This document shows positions 6,992 to 15,523 of a stretch of DNA of 26,076 nt, piece after piece (position 1 is the first letter of the stretch; each line of letters starts with the position of its first letter). A program made the position numbers and the translations under genes. The DNA comes from a virus, in IMG/VR virus record IMGVR_UViG_3300048032_000472, positions 1 through 26,076 of that record. The stretch is one strand, 5' to 3'. The notes under the pieces were generated by a model. That model made no database searches. It was given only the letters and a program-made list of their open reading frames with translations, and had not been told where the DNA came from.

Positions 6992-9900
6992 TTAGATAGT
7001 TGCAATTGCTCTAAAGTCCTTTACTGTAGGAACAAGAGCGTGATCATTAGAAACTAAAACAATTTTAATTTGGAAAGATGTAAAAAGCGGTGGCACCGGA
7101 GAATCAGCTGAGAAATCTCGCGTATATTGGATTTCACTATAGTCATCAAAATCATTAATTGGTATTGGAGTAGATGGATCAATTCTTTCGAATGCAACAT
7201 CTTCAATATTATCTTCTGATCTTTTAAATCGGGCGTATACTAATACGTTACTATCAGCATATGGTTTATTAATGTTAAGATATGAATCTAATCTATCTGA
7301 AGCATTATTAAGCGCAACTTCCTTAGTCATATAGACCGCAGTTGCATTACCGTGATCTGCCGATAGTTCGCTATCAATTTTGACTGGTGGTGAAACTTCT
7401 ACATCATATTGTATTAAACTATCGAGAGAAACATTATCGAGAGGAGAACCAGCAAGTTCTGCACTATCTTCTGCTCCGATAATATTCTTAACAGCAATAA
7501 GAGAAATACGATCTAAGTCAACTACTGGAGATACTTTTGAGTTATTACTCTCCATAGTAATTTTTATCTTTATATCCGAATTATCTGTAATTGGTGTAGT
7601 AGTAGAAATATAATGATTTTCATTTGGAACAATTACTTCATAATTTGATCCACCATCAACTGAAATTTGGTATAGCACATTTGTTTCTGGATGTTCGATA
7701 AAGTCAGTGTTCAACTGAATTTGTGAGAACTCAAGCGGACCATCACTTTCGTCAGTTATAGCAGAACTAATTCCACTTGCTTGTAGTATAATACTTCCAG
7801 ATGTTTGATAGTCTGCTCTTCGAACAACCATCTTAAAGTCCTTCATTTGGTCTGGTGTCCAAGTAGAAGCATTCTGAGACTTAAACGATACACCTAAGAA
7901 TGGATTCTTTGAAATATATTCACCAGTTGTAACATCGTCTTTACCTACTTCAGATAACCATTGACGATAGTGCGATGAATTTGATTCAGTAACAATAGCG
8001 TATTCAGTACCATATTGAAGATATAAAGGAGAATCAAACTCAAATGTTGTTGCAGCAGTTGCATCGCTACTAGTTGCTACTTCATTAGGTTGTTTTATTA
8101 CATCACTTAATGGGACACGACGTTGAGTCGGCATACCGTTTTCAACCTCAACTAGATACATCTTAATAGGAACGTTCTTAGTAGAGACGTGACTAAAATA
8201 TAGATCTACTGAATGAATGAAAATACCAGTTGGATTTTCACCGATGATAAACGATTGTGCTAGTGGATCGTACCATTGTGTACGAGTAACACGATTTGAC
8301 GATTGAATCCGGGATTGCGAAACACGTTGACTTTGTCTAACGACCGTTCTTGTTGTGATAAGCGTTCTCTGTTTAGTTTGAACTTTACCTTGAGCGGTGT
8401 ATACTGCATCTGCGCTTGTAGAAGCTGCAGGATCAGTAGCAGTTTTACCATCAGATAGAATAACTTTTCTTTCACCGGCGGAAAACTGATGCTCTGAATT
8501 ATTTGGTATAACAAACCAACCATACACCTCACCCTTATTATCAGTAATAATATCACCGCCACTATTTGTAATTGCTGTATTAGATTGATTATGATAAACT
8601 CGTACTGAAGCATTTTCAGACCATTCTTTATAATCATTTTTTACAACACCAGTAGCATATTTTGTAATATCTTCACCATCAAAAAATACCTTTAGCTTTG
8701 TATTAGGTTTGAATAACTTACCCTTAAAGTAAACTTTACGAGCACGAATAAATGGTACAAAACTTACATCAATTACACGATCATCTTTTTGGCGAGTAAC
8801 GCTATTTATTCTAGCAGTAGTTCTAATTCCTGTTCGCACTTGTTTTGATTCAGTAGTAGTAGTAGTAACTCTACGAACCCAACCTCTACCGGGACCTCGG
8901 CCCCAAGGAATTCCAGTGCGGTCTCTTCGTTCCATTGTGGTTTTTGTTACCGGTTTACCAGTCCATGTGGTTTGCCACGAATTCCACCTTGTGCCCATTT
9001 GATTGACTCGATCAACCTCTGCTCTTAGGTCAGAAAGACTTCCGCCAACTTCGTTTACAATGTTTGGTGCTCTACGAGTTTCCATCCACTCATCAGATGA
9101 GGGAGAAAGTTTGAAAGAACCTAACCAAGTTGCAACATCATAAGGATTAACACTGATTGATACTGCAGCTTTTTGCTGATCAATCCATGCTGGACCTTGG
9201 TCATATGAAAGAGTAGCAATTCCATCATTAATTGATACGTTATTAGTATCTGCGCTATCACCAGTTTGTGTGAATGGAACACTTCGTGTTTCGAAATATG
9301 GTCTAAGAACTGGATCTTCTGAATCCATTGAACAATTATAATGTGAATCAAAGATATTTCCTACATCGTGACCAGCAAAACTATCAACAATAATTCCATT
9401 CTTAAATCTATCATATGGGTTACCAGCAGATGTTTCAAATATTTGCTTACCGTTAGCTTCTCTTTCAAGTAATGACAGAGTAGTATAGTATTCTAGATTA
9501 TTTACTCGCGAATTAATATTACCGATATCCCGCATTGTGTATCTACGATTATCAATAAAACTGGTTTCGATCATAGTATGGCAGAACGTATATGCCGGGA
9601 TATGAAGAGTATAGAGATGCATCGCTGTTGATGGGACACTCGGCTCTTCAGGAACTACATTTGGAATACCTTCAATAAGTTTAAATTCACTTTCACGAGT
9701 AACAACTAATTTATCAATGCGAGAAAGATAATATTGAACTTGAGTATCAATAGTGCTATTGGGATCTAAGTATGTACCATAATCTCCACCATCGAGTTTA
9801 GCTCTAAAGTCAAGAGCATCAGAAAGTCGTATATCTTGATACGTTGGAATTTCTGGATATTCAACTGAGTATGAATCTACTGAAAAATAATCTCCTCCTC

Positions 9901-12166
9901 CATGCGCAAAATACGTATAAGATATTTTAAGACCGCCTGTATTTTGACCAGAAGCAACTATTCCAGAACCAATATACTTAACTCTTCCTTTTTTATAGCA
10001 ACCATCTCTTTGACCATTATCAAGAACTAAATCAGTTAATTGAATATCGTTACCAGCAAAATCTTGTGCAGATGTTATTGCAATAATATCATGATTAGCT
10101 AATTCAATCTCGCTATTTGTATTAACAGTAGTATTATCTCCTGACAATACTTCATCAGTAATAGATGTTAGAGTTTTCGATCTTTTACCTAAGCTTGTAC
10201 GATATGATGCGATAACCGATATCGTGCCGTTTGTATCAATCGTACCAGAACACGTAAGTGTTACTTGATTATTATTTATTCCTCCTAGGACAGGATCACT
10301 AGTTACAGGACATATAGCACCAGAAGCATCAATTACAATATATGAATTAGGACCAAATTCTTCGAATCTATCGGGACTAGTTACTTGAATTACTACTTGA
10401 GTCGCTGTTGATGATACAGGATTAAATATCTTTCTTGCAGTAAACTCAATTTCTCCAGATTGGTTTTTAACGGACTTAATAAAATCAGCTGGAAGTTTAT
10501 AAATTGATTTATTGTATTGTGGATCATATAGACCAACACCATCAGTAGTATCTATTGTAAAACTAAATGCTCCACTTGTAATTGTAGTTGCTCCTGTTAA
10601 AGAAGTATAAGAACCAGCAAATTGAATATCATAAACATACAACCTATATTGCGATCCGTTTCTTTCAATTGAACGCACTCTACATGTAGCAAAAGTATTA
10701 GATCCACCTGTATCTGTAATATCATATACTGTATCTACATCAAATGAAGGTGCTCCAGTAAACACAGTACCTAAAAGATATGAACCAAGATTAGCGTTAC
10801 TATACGTTTGTTGAAACTCTGAAGTCGTACGGGCTTTTCTTCCTGTAACATTAATTTTTTCAGGTTCAGCAATTCGATAACCATCGACGTATGCCACAGA
10901 TGGTTCAACACCCACATTAAATCGTGATTCACCAAATTTAATTCTATCTGCTTCTGATTTCTCAGATAATTGTCCAGCAGACACTTCAGAAATATCACTG
11001 TCAGGAATAACAACGTCGCTATCGAGCATTTGCTCCGCGCTATATACACCACGACCACACTTAGAATTGTCTGTAGTATCGTTATAGAATCCAGTAATAT
11101 CGATTAGAAATGGGTCTAATGCATAGTCTCCGCTTTCTTCTCGTGTACGTTCAGCTAATACATCGGTTATTCCACTAAATTCTGGTCGAGCAACTTGAAC
11201 AACTGCACCATCATCAACTTCTAGAAGAGATAGCGTATCACCGATAGAAGTACTATAGCCAAAAATCTTTTCATGACCACCAATAAAATCTTGATCATTA
11301 TCAGATACGTCTTTACTTAAGATTGACAATTGAAGATCAATCGTATAACGATCTGCGCCTGGAGCAGTTTCATTTGGATAACCAGCTGCGTTATCAAGTA
11401 AGGATCTATCAGTTTGATAGTTTACAATAGTTTCTACAACTTTAAATACTAATTTAGCATTAATAAGATAGTCTTCTGTAGGAATCTTTGCGTAAATATC
11501 TTGATCTTCAGCATAAACAAATTGGCCTTTAACAAAGAATACACCTTCTTCTGATTTTGCATGAATAGCTCTACCAGTATCTACTACGGTACCGAAACTT
11601 GTTCCAGCAGCATATTGAGTTTGCAACTCAGTAGTAATAAGATTAGCTAATTCTACAACCTGTGAAGGACTTGCTAAATGATCAAACTTTTGTACATTAT
11701 CTCCATCATCATCTTGTACTGAATTAAGATACTTAATAAAGAATCTAAATCTATTTGTTTCAGGAAGAGCTTGATAATGCAACACTTCAGCATTAATAAA
11801 AACTTGAGGACTTACTGCAGGATTATAATCAAGTCGAATTTCATCGACTAAGTTTAAATATGGAACCAATCCAGTGATGAGTGCTGGATCTATATCTAAG
11901 TCAACGTAATGTACTGATCGATCTAACGTTGCTTCTGTAGCTAATTCAGGAACTGGACCCTCTTTAAAAACACCTCGACCGACCTTATCAATTTGATTCT
12001 GCAGAATAGACTGCATTTGATTAAGCTCGCGTACTTGTACGCTAACACCAGGTTTAAAAAGAATTCGAAGAAAGTTCTTTTCTTCAGCTGTCTTATTATT
12101 AAAATTTATGTCTTGTACAGCGAAATCGTCGACATACGGTGGGACTTGATAAGTTTTTATGGCCAT
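6992..12166 (-). CDS. DUF4815-containing virion structural protein (gp10-position wedge/fibre protein)
   Basis: The protein has 1724 residues. The N-terminus has the DUF4815 hallmark FLRILFKPGVSVQVRELNQM at about residues 32-51, followed by LQNQIDKVGRGVFKEGPV. Long beta-rich stretches follow. A basic stretch at 1078-1112 (ERRDRTGIPWGRGPGRGWVR, then a run of five Thr) may be a flexible or nucleic-acid/anion-binding linker. From about residue 1300, the DPLAQSFIIGENPTGIFIHS segment opens a C-terminal module known from marine T4-like structural proteins, including a YLQYGTEYAIVTESNSSHYR strand pair. In cyanophages such proteins are virion components encoded next to gp8, and this one occupies the place of T4 gp9/gp10. 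Equivalence to gp10 is inferred from position only. The start overlaps the gp8 stop by 1 nt. A TATAAATA inside gp8, 46 nt upstream, could be its promoter. Confidence 0.88.
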   Translation of the reverse strand: MAIKTYQVPPYVDDFAVQDINFNNKTAEEKNFLRILFKPGVSVQVRELNQMQSILQNQIDKVGRGVFKEGPVPELATEATLDRSVHYVDLDIDPALITGLVPYLNLVDEIRLDYNPAVSPQVFINAEVLHYQALPETNRFRFFIKYLNSVQDDDGDNVQKFDHLASPSQVVELANLITTELQTQYAAGTSFGTVVDTGRAIHAKSEEGVFFVKGQFVYAEDQDIYAKIPTEDYLINAKLVFKVVETIVNYQTDRSLLDNAAGYPNETAPGADRYTIDLQLSILSKDVSDNDQDFIGGHEKIFGYSTSIGDTLSLLEVDDGAVVQVARPEFSGITDVLAERTREESGDYALDPFLIDITGFYNDTTDNSKCGRGVYSAEQMLDSDVVIPDSDISEVSAGQLSEKSEADRIKFGESRFNVGVEPSVAYVDGYRIAEPEKINVTGRKARTTSEFQQTYSNANLGSYLLGTVFTGAPSFDVDTVYDITDTGGSNTFATCRVRSIERNGSQYRLYVYDIQFAGSYTSLTGATTITSGAFSFTIDTTDGVGLYDPQYNKSIYKLPADFIKSVKNQSGEIEFTARKIFNPVSSTATQVVIQVTSPDRFEEFGPNSYIVIDASGAICPVTSDPVLGGINNNQVTLTCSGTIDTNGTISVIASYRTSLGKRSKTLTSITDEVLSGDNTTVNTNSEIELANHDIIAITSAQDFAGNDIQLTDLVLDNGQRDGCYKKGRVKYIGSGIVASGQNTGGLKISYTYFAHGGGDYFSVDSYSVEYPEIPTYQDIRLSDALDFRAKLDGGDYGTYLDPNSTIDTQVQYYLSRIDKLVVTRESEFKLIEGIPNVVPEEPSVPSTAMHLYTLHIPAYTFCHTMIETSFIDNRRYTMRDIGNINSRVNNLEYYTTLSLLEREANGKQIFETSAGNPYDRFKNGIIVDSFAGHDVGNIFDSHYNCSMDSEDPVLRPYFETRSVPFTQTGDSADTNNVSINDGIATLSYDQGPAWIDQQKAAVSISVNPYDVATWLGSFKLSPSSDEWMETRRAPNIVNEVGGSLSDLRAEVDRVNQMGTRWNSWQTTWTGKPVTKTTMERRDRTGIPWGRGPGRGWVRRVTTTTTESKQVRTGIRTTARINSVTRQKDDRVIDVSFVPFIRARKVYFKGKLFKPNTKLKVFFDGEDITKYATGVVKNDYKEWSENASVRVYHNQSNTAITNSGGDIITDNKGEVYGWFVIPNNSEHQFSAGERKVILSDGKTATDPAASTSADAVYTAQGKVQTKQRTLITTRTVVRQSQRVSQSRIQSSNRVTRTQWYDPLAQSFIIGENPTGIFIHSVDLYFSHVSTKNVPIKMYLVEVENGMPTQRRVPLSDVIKQPNEVATSSDATAATTFEFDSPLYLQYGTEYAIVTESNSSHYRQWLSEVGKDDVTTGEYISKNPFLGVSFKSQNASTWTPDQMKDFKMVVRRADYQTSGSIILQASGISSAITDESDGPLEFSQIQLNTDFIEHPETNVLYQISVDGGSNYEVIVPNENHYISTTTPITDNSDIKIKITMESNNSKVSPVVDLDRISLIAVKNIIGAEDSAELAGSPLDNVSLDSLIQYDVEVSPPVKIDSELSADHGNATAVYMTKEVALNNASDRLDSYLNINKPYADSNVLVYARFKRSEDNIEDVAFERIDPSTPIPINDFDDYSEIQYTRDFSADSPVPPLFTSFQIKIVLVSNDHALVPTVKDFRAIATI

Positions 12167-13746
12167 TAGAATTGAATAACAAGTTTTACTTCATCAGTTT
12201 GATTATAGTTTCTATTTATAGGCTTTCTATTCTCATAAAAAATAACTTCACCGGTTTGAGATAAGTATTCAGGCTCTTCACAACTAATAACTGGATATTC
12301 TTCATTATCCCAGAAACCTGCTATACTTGTAATTTTTACTTTCTTATCTTCTCCTTCTGTAGGTGAAAACTTTTTAAAGTTAACAAGTGGAGAACCATTT
12401 TGATGATAATATAATCTTTCATTTACATTATCCGCATAGTCTAACCATGCTTTTGCTCCAGTACTTTCTTGTTCAATAATAAAATCTCTACCAATATAAT
12501 CTTTCTGCAAAGAAGAAGTTTGAAGCGTTAGATACTTTAATGCATCATATGCTTCTTCACTTGTATAAAAACCTTCATTTGTATCATCATCATTATCTGT
12601 TTCCGATGTTACTGCTGGGTTTCTTTCAGGATTTTTAATTAAACTAATTTGACGAACGTCAACGCTATATCCAACAGGCGCTTCTCCGTCAACTTCACCA
12701 ATAAAATCAACCGCAATACCAGCATAATAAGAAGGAAGATCATTATCAGGATATTTTCCTAAACCTTCGTATGGTAAAACATATGGTATAATATCGATAT
12801 CTTCGTTAATAATCTCATTACCAGTTGCACCGACTTTTACTATAATAGAAGCAGATAGAAAGTCTTTTACCCAAGGTATATTAGAATTCTCTGGTTTATA
12901 TTTAATTGATTCAATGCCATTAGCGCCGAATGTTACAAGAAAGTCACTAGTAGTTGCATTATTTTCATGTATTATTACATCAGTGGCTGGTATAATTTCA
13001 CCACTACCAGATTCGCGAGTTGTACCAACTATTTTTATTACACAATTGGCAGAAGTAACGGTTGCTCCTCCTCCATTAACAACTTTAAAATCATAAATTA
13101 AACCACCAGTGGCATTATATGGTTCAACAACTCCGGGTGTAGGATATGTATAATTTACAAACTGATCTGTGTAAAATTTAGAATCTTCATCTAAAGATGT
13201 TACATACGACCAAACATAACCTTCACCATTAGAGAGTCTTTGTGGTGTATGATAAGTTAGTTCTGGTGCTCCTGCTCCCGATGGAATAGCAGTAGTTGAT
13301 TCTATGATTTCTCCGTTGCTATCAACATTAGAGAGACACATATAGATCCGATCATTAGAAGTAACATAGCACGGATAATGCGCAACACCATCAATTGTTT
13401 CGTAATCAAAACATTTTGGATCAGTTGGATCATATACCTTATAGATACGATTGAATGCCCAATTATTTCTTGGGATAACGTTAAAAACCTCGGCTGAATT
13501 TGTTCTTACTAGAACCATAAGATTCTGTAACACATCGTTCTTATTAACAATTGTGTCAGTTGGCAATGGAGCAGAAAACTGTCTACTATATTCAGTTACC
13601 TGATTGCCTTCAGCGTCGGTTGTATCAGGCCAACTATCTGTCTTACCTAATCCAATAAAGTAGTCATCTACTGTTGATGTCTTAATATCATTAGTAAAAA
13701 TCTTACGAGAGTTTTTTCTAAATTCTGATGTAATAATTGCGGCCAT
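12166..13746 (-). CDS. 8: Baseplate wedge subunit gp8
   Basis: The protein has 526 residues; T4 gp8 has 334. The N-terminus (IITSEFRKNSRKIFTNDI, then DYFIGLGKTDSWPD) parallels T4 gp8 'IVTSKFR...FITFGRSEPW'. APLPTDTIVNKNDVLQNLM parallels 'YPTDSVLGVTDMWTHMM', and VIPRNNWAFNRIY parallels 'VIPRRDW'. GEGYVWSYVTSLDED matches the GDGYVWEYLF segment. The last ~30 residues (TGEVIFYENRKPINRNYNQT, then DEVKLVIQF) match the T4 ending 'SGEMIYMENRPPI...DQTEEINILFTF' well. gp8 dimers bridge gp7, gp10 and gp6 in the wedge. The extra length lies mainly in the middle (about residues 200-400). ATG is 5 nt after a perfect TATAAATA, and the stop overlaps the next ATG (TAATG). Confidence 0.93.
   Translation of the reverse strand: MAAIITSEFRKNSRKIFTNDIKTSTVDDYFIGLGKTDSWPDTTDAEGNQVTEYSRQFSAPLPTDTIVNKNDVLQNLMVLVRTNSAEVFNVIPRNNWAFNRIYKVYDPTDPKCFDYETIDGVAHYPCYVTSNDRIYMCLSNVDSNGEIIESTTAIPSGAGAPELTYHTPQRLSNGEGYVWSYVTSLDEDSKFYTDQFVNYTYPTPGVVEPYNATGGLIYDFKVVNGGGATVTSANCVIKIVGTTRESGSGEIIPATDVIIHENNATTSDFLVTFGANGIESIKYKPENSNIPWVKDFLSASIIVKVGATGNEIINEDIDIIPYVLPYEGLGKYPDNDLPSYYAGIAVDFIGEVDGEAPVGYSVDVRQISLIKNPERNPAVTSETDNDDDTNEGFYTSEEAYDALKYLTLQTSSLQKDYIGRDFIIEQESTGAKAWLDYADNVNERLYYHQNGSPLVNFKKFSPTEGEDKKVKITSIAGFWDNEEYPVISCEEPEYLSQTGEVIFYENRKPINRNYNQTDEVKLVIQF
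12213..12220 (-). promoter_or_regulatory. Possible internal late promoter TATAAATA for the DUF4815 gene
   Basis: Perfect TATAAATA followed by G, inside the gp8 codons for the P-I-N-R segment, 46 nt before the DUF4815 start. The DUF4815 gene overlaps gp8 and has no box next to its own ATG. A leader of roughly 40 nt would result. A chance occurrence in AT-rich DNA is possible. Confidence 0.35.
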
Positions 13747-13750
13747 GGTG

Positions 13751-14296
13751 TTATTTATATAAATTTAAATGTGTTATGTTATTATTATTTATAACATCAC
13801 CAACACTTACACTTTGAGGGATCATAAAAATAACCCAAGTATTTTTAGAGTGAACCGGCTGTATTTCGTGGAGATCAATAGGGCTAAACTCTATAGCGCT
13901 ATATTGTGGCACAAAATACTCCTTATTATTAATAATAATATTATTATTTGTTGTTAATGCTATTGAAAAGAATTTACCAACAGGGTTTCCATGATCAGCT
14001 CTACGCCAATCGTCTTGAATATCTAAGAAATCATCCTTTTGAAGTTGTAAAACATAATTTACAAGGGTATATTTCCAAATGCCTATTGCATTTCCCAAAT
14101 CCTTTATTGATTCGTATGCAGCCATATCACTCATAAAACGAGCGGTTCTAATATATTCATACTTAGATAAGTTGTTTCTAGTGTTACTCTTTCCAGTTCT
14201 GCGACCTACATTAGTAGCTCTTTTAAATCCCATCCTATTGCAGACATTCAAAAAAGAATCTAGTGCTTCTTGCGCGAAGCTGATATCATGTATCAT
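13751..14296 (-). CDS. 181-aa protein, possible degenerate 2OG-oxygenase-like fold
   Basis: Not recognised as a named family. Residues 1-60 are basic and rich in Arg and Asn. From residue ~80 the sequence can be laid against the neighbouring oxygenase. VLQLQKDDFLDIQDDW matches its YQIGEYIPPHKDKG region, GKFFSIALTTNN matches LYTVSVPLQTN, and HEIQPVHSKNTWVIFMI matches HWVPPTNSLRYSAIFLY without a gap. In this alignment the first iron ligand His becomes Gln94, the Asp (Asp96) and distal His (His143) remain, and the 2-oxoglutarate Arg becomes Asn152 with Lys151 beside it. It may therefore be a non-catalytic or altered cupin-like partner. The start overlaps the oxygenase stop (ATGA). The C-terminal LYK-stop is formed by the TATAAATA box of gp8. 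That the gene is real is fairly sure; the fold is a hypothesis. Confidence 0.72.
   Translation of the reverse strand: MIHDISFAQEALDSFLNVCNRMGFKRATNVGRRTGKSNTRNNLSKYEYIRTARFMSDMAAYESIKDLGNAIGIWKYTLVNYVLQLQKDDFLDIQDDWRRADHGNPVGKFFSIALTTNNNIIINNKEYFVPQYSAIEFSPIDLHEIQPVHSKNTWVIFMIPQSVSVGDVINNNNITHLNLYK
13752..13759 (-). promoter_or_regulatory. Late promoter core TATAAATA before gp8
   Basis: Perfect TATAAATA, followed by ACACC and ATG (5-nt spacer). It overlaps the TAA stop of the 181-aa gene, so its last two codons and stop are written by the box. Confidence 0.65.
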
Positions 14297-14859
14297 AGTG
14301 GTAAATTATATAAGAAAATTGCGCTATATCGAAGAGAGTTTGTTGGTGGTACCCAATGAATAGGATTAGTACCATTAAACATATAGCCTCTTCCTTTAAT
14401 ATCGGAAAAGGATTTTGTTATTCCTTCATTATCTGATTCAATTACTGGTTTATTATTATAAAATGCTGATGGATCACCAAATACTAAATAGTTTTTCTCA
14501 TTTGTTTGAAGAGGGACCGAAACTGTATACAGAGAAGTTCCTTTATCTTTATGTGGAGGTATATATTCACCTATTTGATATCTATTAATCTGAACCTCAT
14601 ACGGAGGGAATCCATTAACCAATCTGTCCTTTATAATTTTATTCCAAAGATCGGGATAATTGTTTGCTGTAATCCCAATTGATTCATACTTACCCACATC
14701 ATTATTTAAGCCATAATTTGGAAAAAACTCTGCGCGATTATTAAAAATTTTATCTAAGGTAAACTCAAGTATAATATCACATTGTTCTTCAGAAAGAAAA
14801 TCCTCAATAATATTTAATTTATGCTCAATTTTTTTTAAGTGATTGGCATATATATCCAT
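14293..14859 (-). CDS. 2-oxoglutarate/Fe(II)-dependent oxygenase
   Basis: The protein has 188 residues and a double-stranded beta-helix oxygenase core. The iron-binding triad reads clearly: His103-Lys-Asp105 in EYIPPHKDKG, and His168 in NPIHWVPP. Arg177 (LRYSAIF), nine residues after His168, is the expected 2-oxoglutarate salt-bridge residue, which is the prolyl-4-hydroxylase-like spacing. NRYQIG just before the HxD resembles the NxYxxG of AlkB-type enzymes, but the second AlkB Arg is Leu here (residue 183) and no nucleotide-recognition lid is obvious. Enzymes of this fold use O2 and 2-oxoglutarate to hydroxylate or demethylate a substrate and release CO2 and succinate. The substrate is unknown; the position between fibre and baseplate genes suggests a structural protein. 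It is coupled to both neighbours (TAATG upstream, ATGA downstream). Confidence 0.85.
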   Translation of the reverse strand: MDIYANHLKKIEHKLNIIEDFLSEEQCDIILEFTLDKIFNNRAEFFPNYGLNNDVGKYESIGITANNYPDLWNKIIKDRLVNGFPPYEVQINRYQIGEYIPPHKDKGTSLYTVSVPLQTNEKNYLVFGDPSAFYNNKPVIESDNEGITKSFSDIKGRGYMFNGTNPIHWVPPTNSLRYSAIFLYNLPL

Positions 14860-15497
14860 TAATAATGTTCTCCAGGTTGATCTACATCATTGTCAGGATC
14901 GAGGTGCGGTAAACTATTAAATTTATCTTCTGGCCCCAATAACTCATGCAGTCCACCATCTAATCTTTTCGCTTGCTCATTCCACACATCTCTTCTAGTT
15001 TTGAATTCAAAACTATCTTCTGCAATATACGCATCCTTATATCGACGATTAGCGTCTCTTCTTGCTTCAATAAATGAATTCATTTGATTAAACTTTTCAA
15101 CTTCTTCTCCAGATATGTTATTATCTTCAATAACCTTTTTTAGCAAATTTGTTAGAATATTAATTTGCGAAAACCACGGATACGATTCTTTTATTACTGC
15201 TCCAGCTTGATCATCTACATTCTCTTCATAGATAGCCGTAGGCAAATCATCCTTAGCTATTAGCTTACCATTATCATAATCACCATACCATTCATGCGTA
15301 CTAGCATCAAATTGCATTATTTTCCACTTATAGTACGTATCATCTAAACCAGAAGTATCATTAGATACTATCATTGAAATGTATGCACCTGAAACTTTAT
15401 TAAATAGCAGAACCTTATTAGTATTTGCCGATAATACTTCGACCAATTTGTCTTGGATATTATCTTTTTCAGAATCAAATGTTATGTTATTACTCAT
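14859..15497 (-). CDS. Unrecognised 212-aa protein, possible fibre-assembly partner
   Basis: I do not recognise this family with confidence. The N-terminal ~95 residues are beta-like and aromatic (YYKWKIMQFDASTHEWYGDY). They are followed by a predicted helical part around residues 100-185 (YPWFSQINILTNLLKKVIED, then FIEARRDANRRYKDAY). The acidic, Pro-containing tail ends DQPGEHY. There is no signal peptide or membrane segment. It comes directly after the 975-aa fibre and its stop overlaps the next start (TAATG), so it is probably co-translated with the oxygenase. An N-terminal beta part with a C-terminal helical part would suit a fibre chaperone, but this is a guess from context. An AATAAATA box overlaps the upstream stop and lies 18 nt before ATG. 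Confidence 0.7.
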   Translation of the reverse strand: MSNNITFDSEKDNIQDKLVEVLSANTNKVLLFNKVSGAYISMIVSNDTSGLDDTYYKWKIMQFDASTHEWYGDYDNGKLIAKDDLPTAIYEENVDDQAGAVIKESYPWFSQINILTNLLKKVIEDNNISGEEVEKFNQMNSFIEARRDANRRYKDAYIAEDSFEFKTRRDVWNEQAKRLDGGLHELLGPEDKFNSLPHLDPDNDVDQPGEHY

Positions 15498-15515
15498 ATC
15501 TATTTTTATTTTAAA

Positions 15516-15523
15516 TATTTATT
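15516..15523 (-). promoter_or_regulatory. Possible late promoter core AATAAATA before the 212-aa gene
   Basis: AATAAATA overlaps the TAA stop of the 975-aa fibre and lies 18 nt before ATG, so it would leave a leader of about 12 nt. A second A-rich AAAAATA sits nearer the ATG. This site departs from the 5-6-nt spacing of the others. Confidence 0.4.

Noticed and set aside
6991-7005. TTG start at 7005 for the coiled-coil gene
   Set aside because: ATG at 6990 follows the upstream stop by one nt and is the simpler start. The AGGA before TTG keeps the alternative open but weaker.
8803-8810. AATAAATA inside the DUF4815 gene
   Set aside because: It is coding sequence (I-N-S) with no start codon at the right distance; expected by chance.
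13769-14363. Three overlapping plus-strand frames (62, 62 and 94 codons)
   Set aside because: They are antisense shadows of the oxygenase and the 181-aa gene, which overlap tightly in the operon direction.
14293-14859. AlkB-type DNA/RNA repair enzyme
   Set aside because: The NxYxxG before HxD is suggestive, but the second AlkB Arg is Leu183 and the His-to-Arg spacing is nine, as in prolyl-hydroxylase-like enzymes. Only the superfamily is supported.
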